Below, one piece after another: positions 1 through 12,275 of a stretch of DNA of 64,000 bases. The stretch comes from Phyto melanocephala (taxonomy: Eukaryota; Arthropoda; Insecta; Diptera; Rhinophoridae): positions 17,046,201 to 17,110,200 of the forward strand of contig OW799235.1 of NCBI GenBank assembly GCA_941918925.1, given 5' to 3'. The notes under the pieces were generated by a model. It was not told the DNA's origin. It worked only from the letters and a program-made list of their open reading frames with translations, and searched no databases. Each line of letters opens with the position of its first letter. The first letter of the stretch is position 1. A program made the translations under genes and the position numbers.

Positions 1-610
1 CGTTATATGGGAGGTGGGCGTAAAAGTAGGCGTGGCACCTTAATTTTCTGGCACAGTAATGACATTGCCTAGGGGGATATACGTAGCAAATTTTATCATC
101 ATATGTCAAATTTTGGCGGTTTTATGAGCTTTTAAATTTCATTAACGGTAGATAACGTTAAAAGTGGGCGTTATAGTAGGCGTGTCAAAGTTATTTTTGC
201 GAATGAGTACAACTTAGTTGTTTCAATATAGCCCTTTATTATTCCAAAATCTTTATTAATAGAGAAATTGTATGAATTTTAGGTAAAACGTTATATGGGA
301 GGTGGGCGTAAGAGTGGGCGTGGCACCTTAATTTTCTGGCACAGTAATGACATTACCTAGGGGGATATACGTAGCAAATTTTGTCATCATACCTCTAATT
401 TTGGCGGTTTCATGAGCTTTTAAATTTCATTAACGGTAGATAACGTGAAAAGTGGGCGTTATAGTAGGCGTGTCAGAGTAATTTTTACGAATGAGTACAA
501 CTTAGGTGTTTCAATATAGCCCTTTATTATTCCAAAATCTTTATTAATAGAGAAATTATATGAATTTTAGGTAAAACGTTATATGGGAGGTGGGCGTAAA
601 AGTGGGCGTG
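1..610. repeat. 288-bp tandem repeat, about 2.1 units visible
   Basis: The block starting CGTTATATGGGAGG recurs at 1, 289 and 577, giving an exact 288-bp period; the third copy diverges after about 610. Each unit holds two GTGGGCG-type motifs roughly 145 bp apart, so the unit may be a diverged dimer. Copies differ by scattered point changes. The array runs off the left edge of the window, so its true length is unknown. No coding potential is seen. Confidence 0.9.
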
Positions 611-1266
611 GCACATTGATTTTCCGTTACAAAAAAGCGTCTCACCAAAAAGCAAAGTGTGCAAAATTTCAGAGTCGTACATCTAATTTTGTTGCTTTTA
701 TGACGTTTTTGTTTTTAAATATACCGAAAAATACACTGTGCGGTGTAAATTTTCGTACATTTTGACCGATAACTCCTCTCCTAATGCATAAATTTACACA
801 ATTTTCGGGGAAAAATATTATTTTTACTCAGGAAATATATATTCGAAGTTTCATGAGTCTACGTTAATGCGTTTGGACACAATTCCATTTTATTCGATGT
901 TTAAAGGACACGGTTTTTTCGACCTACTCTTGCTTTTCGAGCTATAACTCGCTTCCTAATATTCCGATTTAGATCATTTTCAATACCAAACAAACCTTGT
1001 CTATAAGAAAGATTCTGGCAAAATTTGAGCCCCCTAGCTTTTTCGGTGCGACCTCTATCGTGCTTTCAACAGACGGACAGACGGACAGACGGACAGACGG
1101 ACAGACGGACAGACGGACAGACGGACGGACATAGCTAGATCGTCATCAAATCAAACCTTGATTCAGAATATATATACTTTATGGGGTCTAAAATGGATAT
1201 TTCGATGTGTTACAAACGGAATGACAAAATGAATATACCCCCACCATTTTTTTGGTGGTGGGTATA
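611..1266 (+). mobile_element. mini-me-like repeat end with (GACR)n tract and terminal hairpin
   Basis: This follows the tandem array. A GACA/GACG microsatellite lies at 1069-1131, followed by TAGCTAGATCG, a TATATACTTTATGGGGTC core and a terminal hairpin at about 1236-1266 (CCCCACCA, T run, TGGTGGTGGG). A tetranucleotide GTCY/RGAC tract next to a TA-rich conserved core is the layout described for mini-me elements of flies. Whether the tandem array and this end form one element is inference. Confidence 0.65.
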
Positions 1267-1395
1267 AAAAGTGAACAGTCATAAAATCTTACAACCAATG
1301 GCAAGAGAAATGTGTTTAAGGATTTTTATTAACAAAATAATACAAGACATGTTTAAGAAAAAAACCAAATGAAATTTATATATAAAGGAAGACAA

Positions 1396-1415
1396 TCTAT
1401 ATATATAAAAGTGAA

Positions 1416-1476
<61 letters not shown>

Positions 1477-2298
1477 GCTATAGACTCTGAAACTGTAAAA
1501 CCGATCGGGCTCAAACTTTGGTAAGTTGTTGTACACATACCAGGGAGTGTTTATGGGTGAAAAAAAGTGGGCGGGGCCACGCCCATAAAAAATTAGTTAT
1601 CAGTTTTAGCTACTTGCACTTGACCGATTTTTCTGAAACTTTGCACACATATCGAGCTGTCATGACTAAAAAATTTCGTGATAAGAAAAGTGGGCGGGGC
1701 CACGCCCCTAAAAAAGTTTTAATTTTGAGGTATTTGCACTAGACCGATTTTTCTGAAACTTTGCACACATATTAAGCTGTCGTGACTTTATAATTTCGTG
1801 ATTAAAAAAGTGGGCGGGGCCACGCCCATAAAAAAAGGTTATAATTTTGAGGTACTTGCACCAGACCGATTTTTCTGAAACTTTGCACACATATCGAGCT
1901 GTCATGACTAAATAATTTCGTGGTTAGAAAGGTGGGCTGTGCCACGCCCATAAAAAATAGGTATCATTTTGAGGTACTTGCACTGGACCGATTATTCTGA
2001 AACTTTGCACACATATTGAGCTGTTATGACTTTACAATTTCGTGATTAAAAAAGTGGGCAGGGCCACGCCCATAAAAACAATTATAATTTTGAGGTACTT
2101 GCACTGGTCCGATTCTTCTTAAACTTTGCACACATATTGAGCTGTTACGACTTTACAATTTCGTGATTAGAAAAGTAGGCAATGCCACGCCCATAAAAAA
2201 ATTACAATTTTTAGGTTTTTGCACTTGATATTCAATTAAAATTCAGAATGCATTTCGATTCATTAAGGGGCGTAGCAACGCGCGCCGGGTTTGGCTAG
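1396..2298 (+). mobile_element. Non-autonomous Helitron, family A, copy 1 (complete)
   Basis: It starts TCTATATATATAAAAG, ends GCGCGCCGGGTTTGGCTAG and sits between host A (1395) and T (2299), the expected Helitron 5'-TC...CTAG-3' ends and A^T target. A (TG)n tract fills about 1420-1474. The middle has six tandem units of about 120 bp, each with GTGGGCRGGGCCACGCCC and a CTTTGCACACATAT segment. No Rep/helicase reading frame is present, so it must depend on proteins supplied elsewhere. Confidence 0.85.
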
Positions 2299-3175
2299 TA
2301 GAACATAAAAAAAGGAATTGATACCAGCCAACTTAAGCGTATAAATGTTGGAAACAACAAACATTATTACGCTTGTGTAGACAATATCAAAATCACTGTA
2401 TGGAAAAATATCCTTACAAAGCTTCGGCATAAAAAAAAACACAAAAAAAACATGTGAATTAAAGTAATAAATTAGTTTTTTTTTATAAATGTTTGTCTAT
2501 ATACATATTTTTTAACTCACACTAACACTCACACATTATTCATATGCATTTATGCAGACATTTTTTATTGCGTCTAAGTGCTTTTTAGGCTTTTTAGTAA
2601 TTTTTTTCTTGTTAGATTTTGTAGCATATTTTTTAGGCTGTTGACATTTTTCCTAATACATGTTTTTTGTTTGTTTATTTAATATATTTTTACTATGGTC
2701 TTCTTTTGTAGCTTAGTATGTGGTTTTCCACAGTGTGTATCTGCGTATAGTGTGTGTGTGTGTGTGCAATTTTTTATTTTGCATATCAGAAATTCATGGC
2801 CTGTACAATTGAAATATGTTTTTGTATTTCCTTTCTTAGTGCTATTTTTTTTCCTGTTGAGCAACATAAAACATTAAAGTCATGATATCGCACTCGTATG
2901 ATTTGCTGAAATAAGGGAAGTGCACTATTTAACGTACTTCGTATTTTTATTGGCAAACAGAAGGATTCTTAGACATTTTAAACAAATATTTTTTTATAAA
3001 AATATATTTTTTCTAGTTTTTCTTTTTGAAATTCGATACAATACAATGATTTCAAATTTTTTCAACTTCAATTAAAGCCGATTATACAAGCGACGGTCAA
3101 CAATGCCTTTATTGAGAAATAATCTTGATGAGCAGAAAAGTTCCTGTTCTGGCTCACATACATTTGAGCTACTCA
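2299..3175. other. No gene seen; AT-rich spacer
   Basis: Low-complexity AT-rich sequence with a short (TG)n run near 2751-2766. The small open frames here are composed of homopolymer and TG-derived codons and match nothing I know. Confidence 0.6.
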
Positions 3176-3375
3176 CGTAGGTAGTAGAACAGACATCTGT
3201 TGTGCAGCACCCTTGGGTCCATTGGATTGATCCCTTTGTGATACCTAAACAGAAAAGAAAGAATAGAATAGAAAATAGAAAGAGAGGAAGATAAGTCCAG
3301 AGTCTCTGGCGAGAATTGAACCCGCAACCCCAAAACTAGCAGACCAGCACACTACTGACTATTCTATCGGGGCAC
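3176..3375 (-). mobile_element. tRNA-derived SINE, copy 1
   Basis: Read on the minus strand it begins GTGCCCCGATAGAATAGTC, contains an A-box-like region, then a B box (GGTTCAATTC) inside GGTTGCGGGTTCAATTCTCG, then a CTATTCTATTCTTTC pyrimidine stretch and a conserved tail with ATCACAAAGGGATCAAT and GGACCCAAG. Three more copies in the window share this order. The tRNA-like head and internal polymerase III boxes identify a SINE. No open frame. Confidence 0.8.
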
Positions 3376-4690
3376 TTACTTAACTCGCTAGAATTCATAC
3401 CAGTGCTGACAGAGTAATTGAAAATTGTGCCTTCTAAATGGGCCACATAAAACATAAATGCGGAAACTATTCTACTAAAATTATCTTTTAATCAGTTAGA
3501 GCATTCAAATCGGTTGTACAAAATTGTATTTGACCTCCACAAAACTGTAAATATGTATCTATGTGTAAGCATACATAAGTTGCTTGTTAGTCAGATTTTC
3601 CTAAATCTTTCTCTACTTGCTCAATATTTGCCGAGTAAAGGCATGTCATCGTGCACATACAATCTAGTCGAGTATGATCGATCATGTTCGTGAAACATAC
3701 AGTTCGAAAACAAAAAACTTTTAGAAACACAGATGACGAAGTTTATGTCACATACATTCGTACGCATGAGAAATTTTAAAATAAATATATATATATGAAG
3801 ACTACAACAAAAACACGTACAGTTTGTACCATCATGTACAAATGTATCTCACATGGGTAGGAGTATCTCAAAAGAAAAAAAAATTCTCCCTACACAATAT
3901 AAAGTCTTGTTACAAGGGAGGTTCGAAGAAAATTTTTTCCCGGGTCTACAAAGTACATTTTTTGTTATAACTTCGGCATTTACAGTCGGATCTTAAAGTG
4001 TAATATATCGTTGTTTTTGCTTTTTTTTAATAGTTAATGACCTCACATATACCATTCTAGTATTTGCTCATCAGATCTCAGTTCCTACCACAATAATGTA
4101 CAACCTTAATACCAAAAATTAAAAACTCGCCAAAACTCATTACACTTATGCAAAAGAAGTATTTTGTAAATTCCAGCAGAACCATTCTAAATCAAATTAC
4201 CAGGTTAGATCAAGGAAAATAACTTCAATTAATAGTTTTCTTTGCTAAACTTAATTAAACTTAAATTTTTCGTTCGAGAAAAAAAAATATTTTTGAAACT
4301 GCTTTCCAACAATACTTTATATTTGGTAGTGTACGACAAACTTTTAATTTTTTGTCTCTAAGACAACACAGACTAATGTACATCCATTTATAAATAAGTG
4401 TGAAATGGCCACATCTTGTTTTTGTTGTAATTGTTTTTTTTTTAAGTTAAATTTTGTGGTTGCAATCTCAACAATAAAAAAACCAATATTTAGTGACATT
4501 CAACAAGCAAGTAAATATGTTATCCAGGAGCTGCACAATCTGAATTTGATTTGGGTAAAAATAGAGGCAATTCGCTTAAATCTTTGCTCGTAATATGCCA
4601 ACATAATTGATTTTTAAAAGTAAAACTCTCGAAGGCATATATGACAAATCAATACCATATAAGTGTCTGAATTATACGTGGGAATTTCAA
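3376..4690. other. No gene seen; AT-rich spacer
   Basis: Only short frames rich in Phe, Lys and Asn codons are open. The 62-codon frame at 4405-4593 has no recognisable motif. Nothing supported. Confidence 0.55.
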
Positions 4691-4699
4691 AACATTGAT

Positions 4700-4860
4700 T
4701 TAAATATTCACACGGACATAGCAATATATATCTCTTCACCTATAGAATTCTGAAAATATATATTCTTTATAGCGTCTAAAATGGATAATGGAAAAATTAC
4801 AAGTGGAACGAGGGAATACCCATTTACACGGTCGTGTGAAGGGTTTACAGAGTAAGGCTA
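4700..4860 (+). repeat. Degraded mini-me-like fragment
   Basis: A CACACGGACATAGCAATATATATCT stretch (in two parts) is followed by TATATTCTTTATAGCGTCTAAAATGG, GGAATACCCATTTACAC and a weak hairpin to GTGTGAAGGG. This resembles the core and end of the repeat at 1069-1266, but the RGAC tract has shrunk to one or two units. Confidence 0.45.
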
Positions 4861-6489
4861 TCTATTAGTCACGCCATCTGTAATCAATATTTATCAGAAA
4901 TCAAATGTGTCATGTTAAAATTATTGTGTGATTTTTATAATAAAATTTTGATACTGGACTTACTTGTGACCATTAATTCTTACGTCTTTATTACCCAGAT
5001 CCTGCAATATCATTATTGTTACACTATCAAAGAAACTTATATTCTACGTTTCTTTACCCATAATGCACTAGTTTCAAAATCACTTTTAGTATCGAATTCA
5101 TCTACCAAATGTTCACGTGTTAAGTATATCCACGTCTTCATATTGTTACTGTTTTGTCTTGAACTTTTGACTACAGTTATATCACAGCAATACTATGACA
5201 AGATGGGTAATTGTAAGTCCTTTTGAGACCTTATTGCGGATCTCAAATGGGAACACAGCCGTTCGTTTCTTTTCAAACGCTGTCTCAGAGTAAAATCATT
5301 ATTTTCTTTAGACATCTTTCCCATTTGTATGGATTATTTAACTTGGCATCGAATGCAAACATCACACCACCATTACTATTGCCATTCCATCGTTACCATT
5401 ACAAACATAATTTCTAATTTAAAAGCAATACTCTAACGATTCAGTAAATATTTATAAGGGGTTCATCGAATTATAAAATCGTATGTTGTTGTCGTCCTTG
5501 TTAATATTGTTATTGTAAATAAATATTCAAGTATTTATTGTGCTGGGTACTGGAGTCTCTCTTGCCTTTCATTTGTATGATCATTTTTCATTTTGTCAAG
5601 CTGTGTGCCAAAATTTTGTATATATATATGTGTGTGTGACGTTTTATAAAAATGATTGCAAATATGAATTTATATGATCATTATGATATTTATGGAAATT
5701 TTTACATACTTATGTACGTATGTCTGTAATTTCTTTATAAAATGTTTTTTTTTTCTCACATCTAAGTATGCGTTTTGATAAATCTATAAATAATCGAATG
5801 AGTGTGTGTATCTGTGTGTGTGTGTGTGTGTAAATATTCTTTATGATTCTTACGCGTGCCTGTATAACATTAATGGTTGTAAATGTGTGTTAAGAGTTTG
5901 TCTTTGAGGTTTTATTTATGTATTTTTTTTTTAAATTTTTTTGCCGCTTAACTTTTATGTCATGTATTTAATCAGTTATAAATTTAGGATTTAACGTATT
6001 GTATTGTATTTCAAGTTCAATACCTTTATTTTTTTAATTTTTAATTTATGTCTGTGTTGCTCTGTTCATTTTTCAAAACTACTATTAAAAATTACATTTC
6101 GCGTTACTTGCAAAGTGTTAAATGGTGTGTTAAAAGATTAATAATATCCAAAACAACCGTGAAAAATTCAATTTAATTTTTCTCTTAAGTGTTGAATCAC
6201 TTCAGAGTTACTAAGCTAGTTAAAAGAAAATAATTTAAAAAAATTTTTATATTTTCTTTTTAATTCAATAAAGTCTCTGCTTAATTAAAAATTATAGAAA
6301 AAACCCAGCAAATTTTCTTAGTATTTTTAATGACAATTCATTTCAACTTAATAACGCAGTCAACTTATCTATTTATCAACTTTACAACTATCCAGCCTGG
6401 CATTAAGACCCATTTTTGAATATTAACTTAGAGCTCAAAAATCTCATGATATTTCAATTTTCAGAGAAAATATGAGAAAAAGCATTAAA
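4861..6489. other. No gene seen
   Basis: AT-rich sequence with short (TG)n runs at about 5629 and 5814-5831. The 104-codon frame at 4912-5226 is hydrophobic and biased, without a motif I can place; I do not call it a gene. Confidence 0.5.
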
Positions 6490-7420
6490 AAGTTTTATTA
6501 ATTGTGGTCGTACTTGTACCTTAAAACTCAAATATTAAGCCAACCTAGGTGGAGACCAGTGTTTTTTTATAACAACCCGTGTGTTCTCTCAAGAATAAAG
6601 GATGTGTATAAAGACTGGATTATCAATGCTTTTTTAAGGCAAAATCAACGTCTCCAGAAAAGTGTAATAGCTGGCAGTAATGCTGAACATGAAATAAATA
6701 ATCAAAAAGGATCTTACATCCTTGAAAACGAATGTGTGGTCAAAAGTGGATAATCTCGCCTAAATACCCACAGCGGACTTACATTAGTATCATTACTGAT
6801 GGGTGCTTTGTCAACGGAAGGGCAAGTGATATTATTAACTATCTTGAGTTGAACTTATCCTGCACTCTAAGTCTCGGTTGAATCTCGGAATATCCTGTCC
6901 AAAGCAAGAGCAAGATAAACTAGTATGGGAATTATGAACGTCTAGAGATAATATGGACATAATCGGCATAATTGGAAATGAAGAAGCCAAAAAAGTATTA
7001 AAAATGGAAAATACTTGAAACCCTTAAAACGCTAAACCTTTTCAGCGGTTCAAAAACGAACTTAAAGTTAAGGTGTTGGAGAAACACGTTAGAAAATGTC
7101 AAAATACTAATATCGATAAGATGACGAACCTACTATGGGGTGATCCAAATCTTGAGAAATCGTAGGAAATTCTAAAACTAAGAAGACCAACACTTGGGAG
7201 AATAACTAGTTAATAGCAGCTTCCACGGAGATGAGAACTCATCCTGATCACATGATACTGTCAAATGACACCATTTGTAAAGCATGCGAGAAAGAAGATG
7301 AGTGTTTAGAACATTACCTCTGTCATTGTCCTGCGTTTGGGCGTATCAAATGCGAAAACTTCAACATGGATATTATGCCGGACAAAGGAAATACATTAAA
7401 GGTAGTGGGTTCTTGATCAA
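6490..7420 (+). pseudogene. Broken LINE: RNase H and C-terminal zinc-knuckle remnant
   Basis: Several interrupted frames read as the 3' end of a non-LTR retrotransposon polyprotein. Near 6790-6840 a frame gives ITDGCFVNG, like the first Asp motif of RNase H (YTDGS). Near 6935-7010 IIGIIGNEEAKK matches the PGHxGxxGNExAD motif. At 7160-7420 the order PTLGRI, then CKAC...EHYLCHCPAFGRIKC, is the Cys-Cys-His-Cys tail typical of RNase H-bearing LINEs such as the I, Jockey and R1 groups. Stops and frameshifts separate the pieces, so the copy is dead. RT and endonuclease parts are not seen upstream. The clade is inferred only. Confidence 0.72.
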
Positions 7421-7429
7421 GTCAATATA

Positions 7430-8880
7430 TTAGAGATATTGGAACTATGGTTTTTATAAGAAAATTTTGTTCCTTTAGAGCGCACAACATGTCAATTGAG
7501 CATACGTGTATACCAGTCAGGGTTTTGAGCATTTAGTGTCCCTCTTTTTCAACCTAACGTAAGTCGGGGGGAATGAGGCTATATCAGATAGAGACTTAGG
7601 GGTTTTTAAATACGGTACTTGAAAAGTATATTCCATATAGAATATTTTAAATAGAAATTTCGTCCTTTAACATTTATTTAATTTTAATTACAAAATGTAA
7701 TACTCAGACAATTTCTAGACAATTTACTCTGTATTTATCTTTAAAAAAAATCACTTGAATTTACAACAAAATAAATATTTTATCACTTAATTAAAATGCA
7801 TAATCTTGAAAACTTTTAATTAATTTGTTAATACAAAGACCTTGACTAGTTACATATTTTTTAAATTAAAATCTTTTCCCATTGATAAACATTTCTTACA
7901 ACTTAATAAAATATCAAACGTAAATATTTGTTCTTACAACCAACTACTTAATATTTTCATTATAATTTATATAAGTACATACATACGTACACATATGCAC
8001 ACGCATACATGCATGGTGTACCTAGATGTATAATTTAATCTTATGTAGTCACATAGTTAAACATACTTATTTAGGACAATGTAAGAATATACAGACACAC
8101 GCACGTACATATTCAGATATATTCTCTTCCATTTAACAAGGACACATATTTTTCATGCATGTCTAACAAGTATTAGAATAAGATTTTATCTGGAAACTTA
8201 ATACTTTAAACCTGCTAACTACTTCTCATGCAAAAAGTCAAGAGAGAAAAAAAAAATCACGTCACCATTGACAGTTTTTTGCAAAAGTACATACATATGT
8301 AAAGATGAACAAAAAATCTGGATACTTTTAGGAAAAAATATTGATATTTATGTAAAATGTTTTTACATGTATAAGTAGTAAGTACATGTATGCAGATATG
8401 TACACATACATACTTAATGCTTATTAGATTGGGACTTAGAGATGTTCTTTTTATATTGAAGAGACTCTAACAAAAGAAACTTAAACCAGTTTTTTTTAAA
8501 CAAAAACTTGTGTAACGCCATCTTTAATTAACACATTTCTGGGAGCATTTTTTTTTAATTTAAAAAAATAAATGTAAAAAAAAAACTTTAACTGTAGGGA
8601 ATGCTTTTGAAATTATTAAAAAAAAAAACAAAACTGTCAATATCAAATCAAATTTTAAACTTGTTACGCTATGTTTAGACATGTATTTTAATCAAGACAA
8701 TTAAAATAGAAATTGAGTTGTCGATTTTAATGTTCACACATATTCAAGTCTGGTCACTCAATGAGCATCTGACAACTGAAAATTTTTTTTTTATTTTGTT
8801 CGATATAACTTCTGTTGTTAATTTTTAAAGAAACCAGTTATGTAAAATGTTTTTCGATAAAAATATGATTAAATTAATAG
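7430..8880. other. No gene seen
   Basis: AT-rich sequence with scattered CATA/TACA runs (about 7975-8040, 8385-8415) and homopolymers. No frame with a recognisable motif. Confidence 0.55.
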
Positions 8881-9072
8881 GTTAGGTTAGGTAGAACAGG
8901 CAGCTGTTGTGCAGCTCACTTGGGTCCATTATATTGATCCCTTTGTGATACTAGAATAGAGGAGTTAGAATAGAATAGAAAAGAGAGAAGAGAAGCAGAC
9001 AAAGTTCAGAGTCTCTGGTGGGAATCGAGCCCGCAACCCCCAAACTAGCAGACCAGAATACTACTGACTAAT
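8881..9072 (-). mobile_element. tRNA-derived SINE, copy 2
   Basis: On the minus strand the B box region GGGTTGCGGGCTCGATTCCC, the CAGAGACTCTG block, the CTATTCTATTCTAAC stretch and the GGGATCAATATAATGGACCC tail match copy 1 in order. The 5' head is cut short near 9072; the 3' end is a CCTAACCTAACC repeat. Confidence 0.8.
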
Positions 9073-9222
9073 GTAAGTTTATAAGTTGTAATGAAATTCC
9101 AGTTAATCCGGGTTGATGCCGCGTTAAAACTCAATGTAGTCCAAAGTCCCATAACATAAAAAATTAAAATATACAATCTTTGCTTTCTCTTGCTTTTAAT
9201 TTTTATTGTTGTTGCACACATA

Positions 9223-9759
9223 TTTGGGGGATTCACAGTAGTGCCATAAAGTCATATGTCCTATAATAATAGCATGAAAAGTTAAGACTATTGTGAACAA
9301 CCCCTCATAATTAAGTGTGCTATTTGGAATTTAAATCATAAAAAATAAATAGTTTCTTTCATAATGCCAAAAACAAGTGAAAAAAACAAAATAATAGCCA
9401 GTTTGTGGGAAAAGTACATTTTAGATGTTGTAATGGCAGACTCATGTAAATAAATTACAACTAAATTTAATTTTGTTTGATAAACAAAAACAGCAGAGTC
9501 CTTAGCCGATCATATTTGACGCCACCAGTGATAGCTCAAATTTGGATGTCGGCCCTATAAAATTATACAATGAACGGCGACGGCTTACAAAAACTTTTGC
9601 GGCTTGGCTTAGCCGTTTAGCACAGGTCATAGCGTACAAAGTTCTATTATAATAAGACACTTTTTGTATGAAAAGCAACAACAACATTTTAAAACTATTG
9701 TAAAATTTTAGGACAATATGAAAATATGACATGATAAGACACCTTGTGAATCACCCAAT
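9223..9759. mobile_element. TIR element with TA flanks (Tc1/mariner-type MITE)
   Basis: The left end TTTGGGGGATTCACAGTAG and the reverse complement of the right end ATTGGGTGATTCACAAGG pair over about 40 bp with mismatches, continuing into a shared GTCATAT...GTCCTA segment. Both ends abut a TA dinucleotide, as expected for the Tc1/mariner superfamily. No transposase frame is readable inside the roughly 540 bp. Confidence 0.6.
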
Positions 9760-9978
9760 TATATTTTATTGTTTTATTTAATTTTTATTTGTTTTATATA
9801 TTTATTTTAAATTTAGATTCGACCGCTTGACTCCACCGTTATTGGTGGCTTCTTGACGAGTTTTCAGACCAATTGCCTACGTCTCCTTACCTTTTCTATT
9901 ACTTTCGGAATTATTGGGATGTAATTTATATCTGTGCTTGTCCTAAAATTTTCCGAGTGTAAACTTCCAAGGAAATTT

Positions 9979-10108
9979 CTACACAGAGAAAACAGTATCG
10001 GTTGTGAGTACGACATATGTATGTTGCCAATCGCAAATGAAAAGTTCGATTGTAGGAACGAAACCATTCGATTGGCAATGAATGTCATTTTCTGTTTTCT
10101 GGGTGTAG
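9979..10108. mobile_element. Short palindromic MITE
   Basis: CTACACAGAGAAAACAG on the left pairs with CTGTTTTCTGGGTGTAG on the right. The arms also share an inner TTGCCAATCG, so most of the 130 bp could fold into one imperfect hairpin. The overlapping short frames on both strands come from the palindrome. No clear target-site duplication was found, so the superfamily is open. Confidence 0.6.
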
Positions 10109-11175
10109 CCAAAATTTATTTTGTCCTAAGCCAGTTCCCTTAATTTGGACATTAAGGGCATCAATGGTATATAATCTTCATGAGAAAAGGTAGGATGTAA
10201 TCCGCCTTTCTTTAATGGTTATAAACCAGTACCGTGTTCTCTATAGAAGACTAGGATTGGTGTTACTAATCCACAATGCTTATACACTGCCTTGTTTTCA
10301 CTTCACTATTTTTTTCTTATCGGCTTTGATCATGTGTTGTTAATTGCTCACTGCACACCTTTAAAAAAAATCATCGATTATTGTTAAACACTCACTTATA
10401 TAGTATAGCTGAGCGTGATAAATGTTAAATGCTACTACTCTTCGCTATGTTCGAACCGATAGCAAATATTGTAACTGCATTCAAGTGTTTGATGTTGTTT
10501 CCTAAGTTTATTTGTGTATTTTAATGCGTATGATGTTTTGTACTTAAAAAGATCCATTGTAATTTGTTAATGATCCGTTGAATTATATTATTGCTTCTGC
10601 ACGCCTCTTAACCGCACATTTATTTTCTGTTGATTACTTGTTCTCCTCTGCTACCTTTCTTCTTTTTCTGTAACACCTGTGCTGCTCTTCTCACCTTCCG
10701 GCTTACGCCTCTGATGTTCTGTTTACTGACCTTTAACAAATAGCACCAATAACCAATTGTCTACCTTGACTACTGGGACCACCTGTGCTTCGTCATCTTC
10801 TGGAATTACTGTTACGACAAGAACTTAATTTTAGCATATGTAATCTACTCGAATGGATGGATGAAATTCATCTACCCCGAGTAAAGCCATAATGGATTAT
10901 TTATTCAATACGTGTGGCTTCAATTTGCTCTAAGTTGAACCCTGACAAAATCAGTATATTTTCGCAATTTATCAATTTCAGCTTTCGTTCCCTTTTTGCT
11001 ATGATTTTTTTTATTATTTTTATTTTTGTTGCCTTTAATTTTGTTGTTAGGTTCATTAATTTACCGCTGCCGCAAAGAACATATTTATTATATAAAATAT
11101 TTTTCGTAATACATTTGTTTTTTCTCCATGGTTTTAAAGATAATTTTTAAAAAATTATATTAACAAAGTTCTATG
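10109..11175. other. No gene seen; somewhat less AT-rich patch
   Basis: The stretch from about 10610 to 10850 is noticeably richer in G and C than its surroundings and may be an old element or exon remnant. I could not read a convincing protein from it on either strand. Confidence 0.4.
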
Positions 11176-11336
11176 GTTTTACCAAATGCATATTTAGTCA
11201 TCAGGTAGTCTTGTTTCGTCAGCTGGTTATTTTTTTCCTAACTTATTTTAAATTTCAGCTGTCAAAGTCTATAGAAAAAAACAAATTTCTCTCCTCTCTT
11301 ATTTATTTCAAATGTCAAACTGTCAAACAGAGTGAA

Positions 11337-11379
<43 letters not shown>

Positions 11380-12275
11380 GCTATAGACTCCGAAACTGTA
11401 AAACCGATCGGACTCAAACTTTGGCAAGTTGTTGTACACATACTAGGGAGTGTTTATGGGTGAAAAAAGTGGGCGAGGCCACGCCCATAAAAAATTAGTT
11501 TTCAGTTTTAGCTACTTGCACTTGACCGATTTTTCTGAAACTTTGCACACATATCGAGCAGTCATGACTAAAAAATTTCGTGGTAAGAAAAGTGGGCGGG
11601 GCCACGCCCCTAAAAAAGTTTTAATTTTGAGGTACTTGCACTGGACCGATTTTTTTAAAACTTTGCACACATATTAAGCTGTCATGACTTTATAATTTCG
11701 TGATTGAAAAAGTGGGCGGGGCCACGCCCATAAAAAATTAGTTATCAATTTTAGCTACTTGCACTGGACCGAATTTTCTGAAACTTTGCAAACATACTGA
11801 GCTGTTATGACTTTACACTTTCGTCATTAGAAAAGTGGGCAGTGCCACGCCCATTAAAAAAAAGGTATCATTTTGAGGTACTTGCACTGGACCGATTTTT
11901 CTGAAACTTTGCACACATATTGAGTTGTCATGACTATACAGTTTCGTATTTAGAAAAGTGGGCAGTGCCACGCCCATAAAAAAAGGTATCATTTTGAGGT
12001 ACTTACACTGGACCGATTTTTCTGAAACTTTGCACACTTATTGAGCTGTCATGACTATACAGTTTCGTAATTAGAAAAGTGGGCATTGCCACGCTCATAA
12101 AGAAAAAGTTATAGTTTTTAGCCTTGCACTTGATATTCGATTAAAATTTAGAATGCGATTAAAATTCATGAAGGGGCGTAGCAACGCGCGCCGGGATTGG
12201 CTAGTAAAAAATATAAACAAAAAAATTCTCGCCGAACTGCAATTGCCTGATGAATTAATATGCCTTGGTTTTACC
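11176..12275 (+). mobile_element. CAAGGC hAT-like MITE, copy 2, carrying a Helitron
   Basis: The outer ends are CAAATGCATATTTAGTCATC on the left and, on the complementary strand, CAAGGCATATTAATTCATC on the right. GTTTTACC flanks both sides (11176-11183 and 12268-12275), a 7-8 bp target-site duplication of hAT type. Inside lies Helitron family A (11331-12204). The flank at 11200-11320 matches, inverted, the flank at 17364-17480 of copy 3, showing the same MITE family in two orientations relative to its Helitron. Confidence 0.75.
11331..12204 (+). mobile_element. Helitron family A, copy 2, with damaged 5' end
   Basis: AGTGAAACTCTG, a (TG)n tract (about 11340-11377), then six roughly 120-bp units with GTGGGC...CCACGCCC and a 3' end CGCGCGCCGGGATTGGCTAG match copy 1. 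The first bases TCTATATATATAAA are missing and are replaced by TGTCAAACTGTCAAACAG, a doubled piece of the surrounding MITE. No coding potential. Confidence 0.82.

Noticed and set aside
1353..1538. Open frame rich in Thr-His repeats
   Set aside because: It is the (TG)n tract of the Helitron read through.
1518..1905. Open frames with repeated KKSGRGHAPKK-type words on both strands
   Set aside because: Read-through of the roughly 120-bp Helitron units; the same frames recur at 11450-12037 and 17005-17256.
3300..3375. Possible tRNA gene (B box and tRNA-like head)
   Set aside because: The same head occurs four times joined to the same non-tRNA tail, so it is a SINE.
10610..10850. Less AT-rich patch that might be an exon
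   Set aside because: No convincing protein or splice pattern on either strand.
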